From positions 1 to 17,517 of the forward strand of contig CAKPAZ010000020.1 of the NCBI GenBank assembly GCA_934133195.1: a DNA stretch of 17,517 nt, written 5' to 3'. The notes beneath the pieces are model-generated. The model was given only the letters and a program-made list of their open reading frames with translations. It was not told where the DNA came from and searched no databases. Shown here piece after piece: positions 1 through 7,724 of the stretch. The position numbers and the translations under genes are program-made. Position 1 is the first letter of the stretch. Each line of letters begins with the position of its first letter. The DNA is from an uncultured Bacilli bacterium (lineage in GTDB: Bacteria > Bacillota_I > Bacilli_A > ML615J-28 > CAG-313).

Positions 1-37
1 TAATTTTCAAAATAGTTTACAAGAGTGTTGATAACTT

Positions 38-74
38 AAAAAAATGACTGTTGACACTTTGTTTGTCAACAGTC
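38..74 (-). terminator. Rho-independent terminator of the ribU-kinase transcript
   Basis: A perfect 11-bp inverted repeat (46-56 with 64-74, 7-nt loop) is followed on the minus strand by A and then seven T (44-38). It lies 54 nt beyond the stop codon of the fusion gene, so it is the expected 3' end of that riboswitch-controlled transcript. The stem contains TTGACA, which resembles a -35 box but is explained by the hairpin. Confidence 0.85.
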
Positions 75-76
75 TG

Positions 77-99
77 TAATTATGTTATTACCATAATTA
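77..99. repeat. Second small inverted repeat next to the terminator
   Basis: TAATTATG (77-84) and CATAATTA (92-99) form an 8-bp, AT-rich stem with a 7-nt loop. It lies two bases from the terminator hairpin, between it and the stop codon of the fusion gene. It could be a 3'-end stabilising hairpin or chance in AT-rich DNA. It has no U-tract and is not a terminator by itself. Confidence 0.4.
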
Positions 100-127
100 T
101 TCTTTTTCTATAAGCTCTAATTAATAG

Positions 128-1846
128 TTAAAGTTCTTCTTTAATTTTATCAATAAGTTCAGCGAAACACTCAATTGGGTTAGTTAATGATTCTTCTAGA
201 GAACATATTGTTGGAACAACCGAGTAAACTTCATACTCTTTTAATTCTATTTTAGCACTACCAACAACTAAGATTAATCGTTTTGGTTTATATTCCATAA
301 TTCCTTTAATGACTTTACCATTTAATGTTTGATCATCAAGGCAACCTTCACCAGTGATTACTTCATCATATTCTTGGCATATCTTACTGAAATTAACTAA
401 ATTTAAAATGGTATTTACTCCAGGTTTAAGGGTTGCACCGATAATACGGTTAAACGCAAATCCAACACCACCAGCTGCACCTTCACCATTTTCATTTGTT
501 GTAATACACTTGTTATCATTTTCAATAATCTTCTTTAAATGAATCATATTGTTTTCTAGTACTACCATATCATCTGGAGTTGCTCCCTTTTGTTTACTAA
601 ATACATAAACTGCTCCAGTTGGACCAATTAATGGATTAGAAACATCAGTTAATACTTCTACTATAATACCTTTTAATAACTCTTTAGTTTGGCTATAATC
701 AATTTTTGATACTTCCTTTATTTTTTCATTATTCATTTTAGTTATTTCTTGGTGGTGTTGATTATAGAATTTAGTACCTAAAGCCTCTAACATTCCACAT
801 CCACCATCTGAACTAGCAGAACCACCAATGCCGATAACTAACTTACTTACTTTATGTTTTTTAATTATATAGTTAATCATATAACCAAGGCCATACGAAC
901 TTGTTTTATATGGATCTAACTCACTGCGTTTTAATTTCGCAATTCCACAGCATTCAGCTAGTTCTACATAAGCAGTTTTTGTCTTTTTGTCATATAAATA
1001 TCTTGCATTATGTTCTCTAAATAAAGCATCATAAGTTATTGTTGTAAAAAATTTTAATTTTGTTATTTCACTAATGGAATCAATAAATCCTTCACCACCA
1101 TCAGATATTGACAAAGTATCTACAATATAACCTTTTTCGGTTAGCTTATCTTTGACTATTCTATTGGCTTCTTGGGAGGTGATTGTACCTTTAAATGAAT
1201 CAATCATTACCATTACTTTTTTAGTATTTTTTGAAGTATCTTTAAAGAAATCATGTTTAAAGATTTTAGAGATATGTTTATATGAGAAGAAAGTTGTTAA
1301 ACATACCACAAAAGCAAGTAAGGCATTAAATGGTAAAGCCGCAAAGATAAAGTACTTCCATAAATAGTTACTAGCGTTAATACCAGGTATAGTTGTTAAA
1401 ACTCTAACAATGGCATCTACATCTCCTCCAAAGAAATATTTAACATATAGAGGAACGGTGAAGAAATTAGATAATGCACCAGCGATAGTCCAAATAAAGA
1501 AAGTTATAATTAAAGCAATAACTCCGCCTTTTTTTGAACGATGAAGTTGATAAATTAAACTTGTTGGAACAATGGTCAAAAGACCTATGATTAAATCAGC
1601 AGTTTCACCAACAAGAACCGTATGGGTAAAAGGAAGTTTAATTAAAAATCTAATTATTACAACTAATGCACCTTCAACAGGGCCGAACATTAATGAAACG
1701 AGGATGATTGGTAACATTGAAAAATTAACCTCTAAAAAGGGAGGAAAAAATGGAAGGGGAAACTTTATGTTATAAAGCACTATTGATAGTGCCGCAAATA
1801 TTCCAATTTTTGTTATCTTGTTAATAAGTTTCATTCGTTTGTTCAC
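128..1846 (-). CDS. RibU-type riboflavin ECF transporter S-component fused to a glycerate kinase family domain
   Basis: Two-domain protein of about 572 aa. Residues ~5-193 are a multi-helix membrane domain resembling RibU, the riboflavin-binding S-component of ECF transporters. Shared features include an early FPLPFFPPFLEVNFSMLP stretch and a late ALPFNAL helix. After a short polar linker, residues ~210-572 match glycerate kinase type 1 (PF02595, GlxK/GarK): DSFKG at 216-220, DGGEG at 249-253, GIGGSASSDGG at 339-349, GEGAAGG at 454-460 and VITGEG at 496-501. The kinase half is full length and its motifs are intact. The frame is open throughout, and no ribosome binding site precedes the kinase, so this is a genuine fusion. 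Start: AGGAG (1859-1855) lies 8 nt before a GTG at 1846. A longer frame from TTG at 1867 would include the SD and part of the terminator. An upstream FMN riboswitch implicates flavin. Import would need EcfA/A'/T, which are not in the window. Whether the kinase uses glycerate, a flavin or something else is unknown. Confidence 0.9.
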   Translation of the reverse strand: MNKRMKLINKITKIGIFAALSIVLYNIKFPLPFFPPFLEVNFSMLPIILVSLMFGPVEGALVVIIRFLIKLPFTHTVLVGETADLIIGLLTIVPTSLIYQLHRSKKGGVIALIITFFIWTIAGALSNFFTVPLYVKYFFGGDVDAIVRVLTTIPGINASNYLWKYFIFAALPFNALLAFVVCLTTFFSYKHISKIFKHDFFKDTSKNTKKVMVMIDSFKGTITSQEANRIVKDKLTEKGYIVDTLSISDGGEGFIDSISEITKLKFFTTITYDALFREHNARYLYDKKTKTAYVELAECCGIAKLKRSELDPYKTSSYGLGYMINYIIKKHKVSKLVIGIGGSASSDGGCGMLEALGTKFYNQHHQEITKMNNEKIKEVSKIDYSQTKELLKGIIVEVLTDVSNPLIGPTGAVYVFSKQKGATPDDMVVLENNMIHLKKIIENDNKCITTNENGEGAAGGVGFAFNRIIGATLKPGVNTILNLVNFSKICQEYDEVITGEGCLDDQTLNGKVIKGIMEYKPKRLILVVGSAKIELKEYEVYSVVPTICSLEESLTNPIECFAELIDKIKEEL

Positions 1847-1865
1847 TATATCATCTCCTAAATAC

Positions 1866-1890
1866 AAAAAGTGCCCTATTTCTAGGGCAC
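1866..1890 (-). terminator. Expression-platform terminator of the FMN riboswitch
   Basis: On the minus strand, GTGCCCTA-GAAA-TAGGGCAC (1890-1871) is a perfect 8-bp stem with a GAAA loop, followed by five T (1870-1866). It lies between the FMN aptamer and the SD of the fusion gene, so FMN would act by premature termination. The 5' arm TGCCCT (1889-1884) can pair instead with AGGGCA in the conserved aptamer strand (2017-2012). With a bulged A, UUC:GAA extends this pairing. This gives a clear antiterminator alternative. Confidence 0.88.
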
Positions 1891-1917
1891 GTTAAAAAAC
1901 TATTGATTATAAAATCA

Positions 1918-2023
1918 ATCCTCTTTCATCTAGACTATTACTATCGGTTTTGGAATTTCACCAAATCAGCTAAACGCTCGTGGACTTTACCACCGGTCGG
2001 GAATTTCACCCTGCCCTGAAGAT
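1918..2023 (-). promoter_or_regulatory. FMN riboswitch (RFN element)
   Basis: The minus strand carries the conserved RFN blocks in order: ATCTTC-AGGGCAGGGTGAAATTCC, CCGACCGGTGGTAAAGTCC, CACGAGC, TTTGGTGAAATTCC, AAACCGATAGT and AGTCTAGATG. It closes with GAGGAT (1923-1918), which pairs with ATCTTC (2023-2018) as helix P1. RFN elements bind FMN and lower expression of riboflavin synthesis or uptake genes. Here the controlled gene is the RibU-kinase fusion. A 7-bp hairpin (1919-1902) overlaps the 3' side of P1 and may take part in the switching. Confidence 0.96.
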
Positions 2024-2029
2024 AAATAT

Positions 2030-2058
2030 ATTATACTATCATTTAGTTTGCATTGCAA
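2030..2058 (-). promoter_or_regulatory. Promoter of the FMN riboswitch transcript
   Basis: On the minus strand, TTGCAA (2058-2053) and TATAAT (2035-2030) are separated by 17 nt. The expected transcription start, near 2023, coincides with the first base of riboswitch helix P1, which supports the call. The -35 box lies just past the stop codon of the small upstream ORF. Confidence 0.75.
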
Positions 2059-2063
2059 TAATA

Positions 2064-2195
2064 TTACTTTTTTTTAGGTTCATGAAGTTCTTTAGAAATC
2101 TCTGTTCTTAAGTTTCTTTCAATTTCTTGTTCTTTAATTAAGTTTTGAGCTATACCTCTTAAACCTTCATTTACCTTTTTCTTTTTTGTTGTCAT
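2064..2195 (-). CDS. Small lysine-rich hypothetical protein (43 aa)
   Basis: A short minus-strand ORF reads MTTKKKKVNEGLRGIAQNLI and continues to a C-terminal HEPKKK. A GGGTGAT ribosome binding site lies about 8 nt before ATG 2195. An in-frame ATG at 2210 would add five residues but would place the SD inside the gene. The predicted product is one charged, probably amphipathic helix with basic ends, and has no membrane segment. It follows recX by 46 nt with no terminator between them, so it could be the last gene of the secA-prfB-yitT-recX operon. I do not recognise the family. The good SD, the sensible amino-acid composition and the neat fit between recX and the riboswitch promoter argue that it is real. 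Confidence 0.6.
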   Translation of the reverse strand: MTTKKKKVNEGLRGIAQNLIKEQEIERNLRTEISKELHEPKKK

Positions 2196-2241
2196 ATAAA
2201 TATCACCCATTAATAGATATGATATTTAACTATATTATATG

Positions 2242-2997
2242 CTAAGATTCTATTATTTTTTTAATATCCTCATAACGATATCCTTTAGTCATTAATGTTG
2301 TGATGATTTTATTTTTATCATCTGTTTTCTTTTTTAACTTTTGATATTCATCTTTTAGTTGTTCCATTGAATCACTTGGATATTCAAGGTTATTAAGAAC
2401 GTAGTTAATTGTATCAGTATAAAAACCACTTCTTGATAGTTTTTGAAATACTAACTCACGTTGTTTTTTAGAAGGATACTTTAAATTAAGTTTTTGGTAT
2501 TTTTTTCCCACATCTAAGGCATTATCTTGCATTAGATCTTTTGTATAAAGTGATATATATTTATTTATTAATCCTTTGTCAATGCCTAATTCACTTAAAC
2601 TATAAATGATTAATTGGGGACCTTTTTTATTTTTAATACCTTCTTCAATATACATTTTAGCATATTTATCATCATCAAGATAATGAATTTCTTCTAATCT
2701 TTCAATTATACTGTTAATTGTTTCATTATCAATTTCTTTTTGTTTTAAGTATGTTCTTATTTCTTTGGTTGTTCTTGGTTTGAAATCAATGTAGTTTAAT
2801 ACTTTATCAAATATGAAGGCTGTATCTTTGCCTTTTTTTATTTTTTCCCAAGTTTCTGCATCTATTACTGATCCTTTTAAAATTCGATTATTGACAATTG
2901 AATCTTCGGTTAACTTGATGGGTTCTTCTTCTGTACTAACGTAAACTAAATATTTCTTGCCTTTTTTTTCTACACTTAAAACTTTAATTTCCTCCAT
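2242..2997 (-). CDS. recX: Regulatory protein RecX (RecA modulator)
   Basis: 251-aa protein of the RecX family, which binds RecA filaments and modulates recombination and the SOS response. The region from about residue 60 onward has the three-helix repeats typical of RecX: LNYIDFKPRTTKEIRTYL, LEEIHYLDDDKYAKMYIEEG with KKGPQLIIYSLSELGI, and a final GYRYEDIKKII. The N-terminal ~60 residues are a beta-rich region (VEKKGKKYLVYV) as in Firmicutes RecX. I chose ATG 2997 because AGGAGG (3009-3004) lies 6 nt before it. A longer frame to 3054 is only the overlap with the upstream gene. The start lies 14 nt inside the end of yitT, suggesting translational coupling. recA is not in the window. Confidence 0.88.
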   Translation of the reverse strand: MEEIKVLSVEKKGKKYLVYVSTEEEPIKLTEDSIVNNRILKGSVIDAETWEKIKKGKDTAFIFDKVLNYIDFKPRTTKEIRTYLKQKEIDNETINSIIERLEEIHYLDDDKYAKMYIEEGIKNKKGPQLIIYSLSELGIDKGLINKYISLYTKDLMQDNALDVGKKYQKLNLKYPSKKQRELVFQKLSRSGFYTDTINYVLNNLEYPSDSMEQLKDEYQKLKKKTDDKNKIITTLMTKGYRYEDIKKIIES

Positions 2998-3952
2998 TGC
3001 TATCCTCCTCATCAGGAGTAAGTTCAGGAGTAAATCCTTCGCCATGAACTTCACTTGCTCTTGTTACATAGATGAAGGCTTTTTCATCAATGTTATAAAT
3101 TATTTCTTTCATCTTGTAGAATTCATTATTACTCATAACACAAACTAATAATGTACGTTCAAGGTTTGTAAATCCGCCTTTAGCATTAATTACGGTTACC
3201 CCACGAGCAAGAATATCAAATATTTGTTCTTTAATTTCTTCTGGTTTTGATGTAACAATGTTAACACATCTTGAATTAAAGCCACTAAAAATAATAGCAT
3301 CCATAACATAACCAGATATGAAAATGAACATTGCACCATAAAGGATTGTAAAGATATCTTTAAAGATAAGGCCTGATACTAATACGATGGTTCCATCGAT
3401 AAAGATTAAGCTTACTGAAAATGGAAGTTTAAAGTATTTTAACAAGATACGTTGAATTATGTCAACACCACCAGTTGATGCTCCATTTCTTAAAGCTAAG
3501 CCAAGACCAAGGCCTGAAATTACAGCACCAAAGATAACTATAACAAGATAAGCTCCTGCGGAAATAATTCTAGGGTCAATTCCATTTACTGAAGGAATGC
3601 TTATAAGATCAGGTAGCATATCCTTTAGAGCATAACATCTTACTAATTCCCAAAGATAAGCATATAGGGGATAGATAAGCGATGCATATGCAGTTTTAAT
3701 GAAAAAGTCTTTACCAACAAATATTAAAGCAAATACAAGTAAGATCATATTAAGAATTAGCATTACCAAACTTGAAGAAACATGTAGTTCAGCAGATACT
3801 ACTGTTGATATTCCTCCGACACCACCAACAATAACATGGTTAGGGTCAAGTAATAAAGAGTAGGCAGCTGCCATCAAGAAAACACCTAAATTAATTAAAA
3901 GAAATTCTTTTATTTTTCTTTTGGTAATTACCTTTTTATGTTTTTCTGACAT
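2984..3952 (-). CDS. YitT family membrane protein (DUF161 + DUF2179)
   Basis: 322-aa integral membrane protein. Residues ~15-225 hold five or six hydrophobic helices, with the family's glycine-rich GGVGGIST and GLGLGLALRNGASTGGVDII stretches. Residues ~230-305 form the soluble C-terminal DUF2179 domain (IFDILARGVTVINAKGGFT). YitT proteins are widespread in Firmicutes and of uncertain, possibly transport, function. An AAGGAG site lies 7 nt before ATG 3952. The upstream prfB stop codon ends one base before this ATG, so the two are tightly coupled. The extreme C-terminus is acidic and Asn/Gly-rich, and there recX already begins in another frame. Confidence 0.9.
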   Translation of the reverse strand: MSEKHKKVITKRKIKEFLLINLGVFLMAAAYSLLLDPNHVIVGGVGGISTVVSAELHVSSSLVMLILNMILLVFALIFVGKDFFIKTAYASLIYPLYAYLWELVRCYALKDMLPDLISIPSVNGIDPRIISAGAYLVIVIFGAVISGLGLGLALRNGASTGGVDIIQRILLKYFKLPFSVSLIFIDGTIVLVSGLIFKDIFTILYGAMFIFISGYVMDAIIFSGFNSRCVNIVTSKPEEIKEQIFDILARGVTVINAKGGFTNLERTLLVCVMSNNEFYKMKEIIYNIDEKAFIYVTRASEVHGEGFTPELTPDEEDSNGGN

Positions 3953-3953
3953 T

Positions 3954-5051
3954 TTATTTCTCCTTATCTTTATTATATTTTAAATAAGCATCAATAAAAA
4001 TATCTATATCACCATCTAAAACATTGGTAGGATTTGAAGATTCTACATTAGTACGATGGTCTTTTACCATTGAATATGGATGTAAAACATAGCTTCTAAT
4101 TTGACTGCCAAAGGCATTGTCACTTAGTTCTCCACCAATACTCTTTAACATCTTTTCTTGTTTTTCCATCTCTAATTGATATAATTTTGATTTTAGTATT
4201 TGCATAGCCTTTTCTCTATTTTGAATTTGGCTACGTTGATTTTGACATGATACAACTATTCCTGTAGGTAGGTGTGTAATACGAACTGCTGAATCAGTTT
4301 TGTTAATATGTTGACCACCTGCTCCACTTGAACGATATGTATCAATCTTTAAATCATCCGGATTAATTTCTACATCAACTGTATTATCAATTTCAGGAGT
4401 AACGTTTAAAGCAACAAAACTTGTATGTCGTCTTGCGTTACTATCAAATGGGGAGATTCTAACTAAACGATGGACACCTTTTTCTCCTTTTAGAATTCCG
4501 TAAGCATTTTTACCTTTAATAACAAAAGTTGCACTTTTAATTCCTGCATCATTTGCTTCTTCATAATCTAATAATTCAAAGTCAAAATGATTTCTTTCTG
4601 CGTATCTTTTGTACATTCGGTAAAGCATTAATGCCCAATCTTGAGCTTCGGTTCCCCCAGCTCCTGGGTGAAGTTCAAGAATCGCATTCATATGATCATA
4701 GGGTTCATTTAATAATTGTTCATTTTCAAATTTTTCAATTTTCTTAGAAAGTTTTTTAATTATTTCTTCAGCCTCAGCGTATAAGGTTTCATCATCTAAT
4801 TCAAGAACAACATTTAATTCATCAAGTTCTTGTTTTAGATCTTCATAGGTTTTAATTTTTTCTTTGCTTTCGTTGTTTTCTTGAAGAAACTTCGCGGCTA
4901 AAGTGGGGTTATCCCAAAAAGTTGGAGAAGACATGGCTTGATCGTTTTCTTGTATTTTAGCTTTAAGAATTGGTATTTGTAAGACTTTTTCTAAATCACT
5001 TAGTCTTGTTTTAAAATCTTCATAAGCTTTTACTATTTCAAACTTTTCCAT
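3954..5051 (-). CDS. prfB: Peptide chain release factor 2 (RF2)
   Basis: 365-aa class I release factor that terminates translation at UGA and UAA. The stop-recognition tripeptide is SPF at 200-202 (RISPFDSNARRHTSF). The peptidyl-transferase motif GGQ is at 245-247 (SSGAGGQHINKT). The N-terminal helical domain runs to about residue 115. The gene reads in one frame from ATG 5051, with AGGAGG just upstream. Unlike many RF2 genes it has no early in-frame UGA with a CUUUGA slippery site around codon 25, so the programmed +1 frameshift is absent. It follows secA by 17 nt, the usual Firmicutes order. Presence of RF2 agrees with UGA being a stop here. Confidence 0.97.
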   Translation of the reverse strand: MEKFEIVKAYEDFKTRLSDLEKVLQIPILKAKIQENDQAMSSPTFWDNPTLAAKFLQENNESKEKIKTYEDLKQELDELNVVLELDDETLYAEAEEIIKKLSKKIEKFENEQLLNEPYDHMNAILELHPGAGGTEAQDWALMLYRMYKRYAERNHFDFELLDYEEANDAGIKSATFVIKGKNAYGILKGEKGVHRLVRISPFDSNARRHTSFVALNVTPEIDNTVDVEINPDDLKIDTYRSSGAGGQHINKTDSAVRITHLPTGIVVSCQNQRSQIQNREKAMQILKSKLYQLEMEKQEKMLKSIGGELSDNAFGSQIRSYVLHPYSMVKDHRTNVESSNPTNVLDGDIDIFIDAYLKYNKDKEK

Positions 5052-5068
5052 ATTTCCTCCTTATTTTT

Positions 5069-7609
5069 TTATTGTTCGCCTCTGCCACAACAATATTTAT
5101 ATTTTTTACCACTGCCACAAGGACATGGGTCGTTACGGCCAGGTTTTTTAGTTTTATTTACCACTGGTTTTTTCTTCACTGGTTCATCATTTCCTGCAGA
5201 TGTTCCTGTAGGTTTTGCGACTTCCTCACGTTGTAAGTTATCACGTACTTGAGCACGATTAATGATTGTAACTACTTGATCTTCAATGTTTTCAATCATT
5301 TCCGTAAACATTTCAAAACCTATACTTTGATATTCACGAAGTGGGTTAATTTGTGCATATGATTTTAAACCAATACTTTGACGTAAGCCACTCATTTGGT
5401 CAATGTGATCCATCCAATGTTCATCAACAGTACGAAGTAAAACTACCTTCATAAATTCTTCATATACTTCAATTGGTAGTTGTTCTTTCTTAGCATGAAG
5501 ATTTGCTTCAAAACGTGCACAGATGAAATCTTCTACTTCATCAATTTTCATACCATTAAATTCAAATTCTTCAATATCATTAATGTTAAAGAACTTCATG
5601 CAGAAATCTTTCATTAAACGATCACTATCAACAATTCCTTGTTTGCTTTCTGGATCACGATATTGAGGAATAAGTCTTGTTACTACTGACTTAAACATAC
5701 GTGTAATAATTGGTTCAACATCATCTAAGAATAAGATATCTTTACGTTGTGAATAAATGATTTCTCTTTGTTTTCTTAATACTTCATCATATTCTACAAC
5801 GCTCTTACGACGATCATAGTTATATCCTTCAACACGGCGTTGAGCACTTTCTACAACACGACTTAGCATTTTGTATTCTAGTGGTTCTTCATCACCTTGT
5901 TCATCAGTTTTAATAACCATACCAAATAGTCTTTCAAGTCTTTCGCCACCAAATCTAACCATTAAATCATCTTGAGTTGAAATGTAGAAACGGCTATATC
6001 CAGGGTCACCTTGACGTCCACTACGTCCTCTTAATTGGTTATCAATACGACGTGCTTCATGTCTTTCAGTACCAATAACCGCAAGACCACCTAGTTCAAC
6101 AACATCTTCACCAAGTTTAATGTCGGTACCACGTCCAGCCATGTTAGTCGCAATTGTTACTGCACCTTTTTGACCAGCTTTAGCGATTATTTCTGCTTCA
6201 CGTTCATGTTGTTTAGCATTTAAGACACTATGTGGAATACCATATTTCTTTAAAATGCTTGATAATAATTCACTTGTTTCAATTGAAATTGTACCTACTA
6301 GGATAGGTTGACCTTTTTCATGTCTTTCTTTAATTTCTCGTGCTATAGCTTTATATTTAGCATTTGATGTCTTGAAAATTAAATCTGGAGCATCTATACG
6401 AATAACTGGTTTATTGGTTGGAATTTCAACAACAAACATATTATAAATGTTTCTAAATTCTTCTTCTTCAGTTTTCGCAGTACCGGTCATTCCCGCAAGC
6501 TTTTTATACATTCTAAAGTAATTTTGGAAAGTAATTGTCGCAAGAGTTCTTGTTTCTTTCTTAATTTCAACATTTTCTTTTGCTTCTAGAGCTTGATGTA
6601 ATCCTTCACTATATTGACGGCCATGCATTAAACGACCTGTGAATGGGTCAACAATGATTACGGTATTATCTTGAACAACGTAATCAACATCACGTGCCAT
6701 AATGTAGTTTGCACGTAAGGCATTATCGATATGGTGAACTAAGTTTACATATCTTACATCATAAATATTTTCTACACCAAAGAAGTTTTCAGCTTTTTTC
6801 ATACCATTTTCAGTTAAGCTTACTTGGCGATCTTTTACATCGATTTCATAGTCGCCATCAGGATGTTCATCATTGGCTTCAATCAAGTTCTTAACGAATG
6901 TATTAGCTTGAATATATAGATTTGGACCCTTCTTAGCACCACCAGAAATAATTAATGGTGTTCTTGCTTCATCGATTAAGATGGAGTCAACTTCATCGAC
7001 AATCGCAAAGTTCATAACTGGACGTTGAACCATTTTTTCTTTGTATAGAACCATATGGTCTCTTAGGTAGTCAAATCCAAGTTCATTGTTAGTTGTATAT
7101 GTAATATCACAATAATATTGAGCTCGCTTATCCTCAGGTGATAAATCACGTAGATTTAAACCAACAGTTAGACCTAAGAATTCATGTACTTTACCCATCT
7201 CAGTTGCATCACGATGAGCTAGATATTCATTGACAGTTACAATATGAACACCTTCGCCTGATAGAGCATTTAGGTATGCAGGCATAACGCTTGTTAGAGT
7301 TTTACCTTCACCTGTTTTCATTTCCGCAATATTACCAAAGTGCATTGCACAAGCACCAATTACTTGAACTTTAAATGGGAATAATCCAAGTACACGTTTA
7401 CTTGCTTCACGTACTGTCGCAAAAGCTTCCACTAAGATTGAATCAAGTGTTGCTCCGTTTTTAATTCTTTCTTTAAATTCTGTAGTTTTAGCCTTTAATT
7501 CATCATCAGTTAGTTTTGCATACTCATCTTCTAGGGCCATTACTTGAGTAGCTAGTTTTTCACATTTTTTAAATTCCTTATAAGAAGGATCGAATAGTCT
7601 TTTAAACAT
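5069..7609 (-). CDS. secA: Preprotein translocase ATPase SecA
   Basis: 846-aa motor ATPase that drives unfolded preproteins through SecYEG. The N-terminal nucleotide-binding domain carries Walker A TGEGKT near residues 99-104 and Walker B VDEVDSILIDEARTPLIISG. The preprotein-binding and second helicase domains follow (TNMAGRGTDI, QLRGRSGRQGDPG). The C-terminus ends in the zinc-binding tail CPCGSGKKYKYCC (Cys 829, 831, 840, 841), which contacts SecB-like chaperones or ribosomes in the family. Length matches typical Firmicutes SecA. ATG 7609 has AAGGAAGTG upstream. It is the first gene of an operon with prfB, yitT and recX behind its own promoter. A likely client in this window is the signal-peptide-bearing phosphoesterase at 13565-16015. 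Confidence 0.98.
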   Translation of the reverse strand: MFKRLFDPSYKEFKKCEKLATQVMALEDEYAKLTDDELKAKTTEFKERIKNGATLDSILVEAFATVREASKRVLGLFPFKVQVIGACAMHFGNIAEMKTGEGKTLTSVMPAYLNALSGEGVHIVTVNEYLAHRDATEMGKVHEFLGLTVGLNLRDLSPEDKRAQYYCDITYTTNNELGFDYLRDHMVLYKEKMVQRPVMNFAIVDEVDSILIDEARTPLIISGGAKKGPNLYIQANTFVKNLIEANDEHPDGDYEIDVKDRQVSLTENGMKKAENFFGVENIYDVRYVNLVHHIDNALRANYIMARDVDYVVQDNTVIIVDPFTGRLMHGRQYSEGLHQALEAKENVEIKKETRTLATITFQNYFRMYKKLAGMTGTAKTEEEEFRNIYNMFVVEIPTNKPVIRIDAPDLIFKTSNAKYKAIAREIKERHEKGQPILVGTISIETSELLSSILKKYGIPHSVLNAKQHEREAEIIAKAGQKGAVTIATNMAGRGTDIKLGEDVVELGGLAVIGTERHEARRIDNQLRGRSGRQGDPGYSRFYISTQDDLMVRFGGERLERLFGMVIKTDEQGDEEPLEYKMLSRVVESAQRRVEGYNYDRRKSVVEYDEVLRKQREIIYSQRKDILFLDDVEPIITRMFKSVVTRLIPQYRDPESKQGIVDSDRLMKDFCMKFFNINDIEEFEFNGMKIDEVEDFICARFEANLHAKKEQLPIEVYEEFMKVVLLRTVDEHWMDHIDQMSGLRQSIGLKSYAQINPLREYQSIGFEMFTEMIENIEDQVVTIINRAQVRDNLQREEVAKPTGTSAGNDEPVKKKPVVNKTKKPGRNDPCPCGSGKKYKYCCGRGEQ

Positions 7610-7635
7610 AAGACACTTCCTTTCATATTAATTAT

Positions 7636-7664
7636 ATAATACCAAATTTTTTCATTTTTTTCAA
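7636..7664 (-). promoter_or_regulatory. Promoter of the secA operon
   Basis: On the minus strand, TTGAAA (7664-7659), a 17-nt spacer and TATTAT (7641-7636) make a near-consensus housekeeping promoter about 25 nt before the secA start codon. The 5' leader would be short and has no evident regulatory structure. Confidence 0.78.
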
Positions 7665-7678
7665 GTATTTAATTTTTT

Positions 7679-7702
7679 CAAAAAATATTAGTCTTAATAT
7701 TT
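7679..7702 (-). terminator. Weak AT-only terminator after queH
   Basis: AAATATTA-AGAC-TAATATTT (7702-7683) forms an 8-bp stem ending in a run of T on the minus strand. It lies 22 nt past the queH stop and before the secA promoter, where a terminator would be expected. With only A-T pairs it would be inefficient, so read-through from queH into secA is likely. Confidence 0.45.
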
Positions 7703-7724
7703 CTTTTAATTATTCATTGATTAA

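Noticed and set aside
46..74. TTGACA at 51-56 as a -35 box on the plus strand
   Set aside because: It is part of the perfect terminator hairpin, and no -10 box follows at a suitable distance.
1847..1867. TTG at 1867 as start of the RibU-kinase gene
   Set aside because: It would place the SD inside the coding region and start in the terminator U-tract. GTG 1846 has correct SD spacing.
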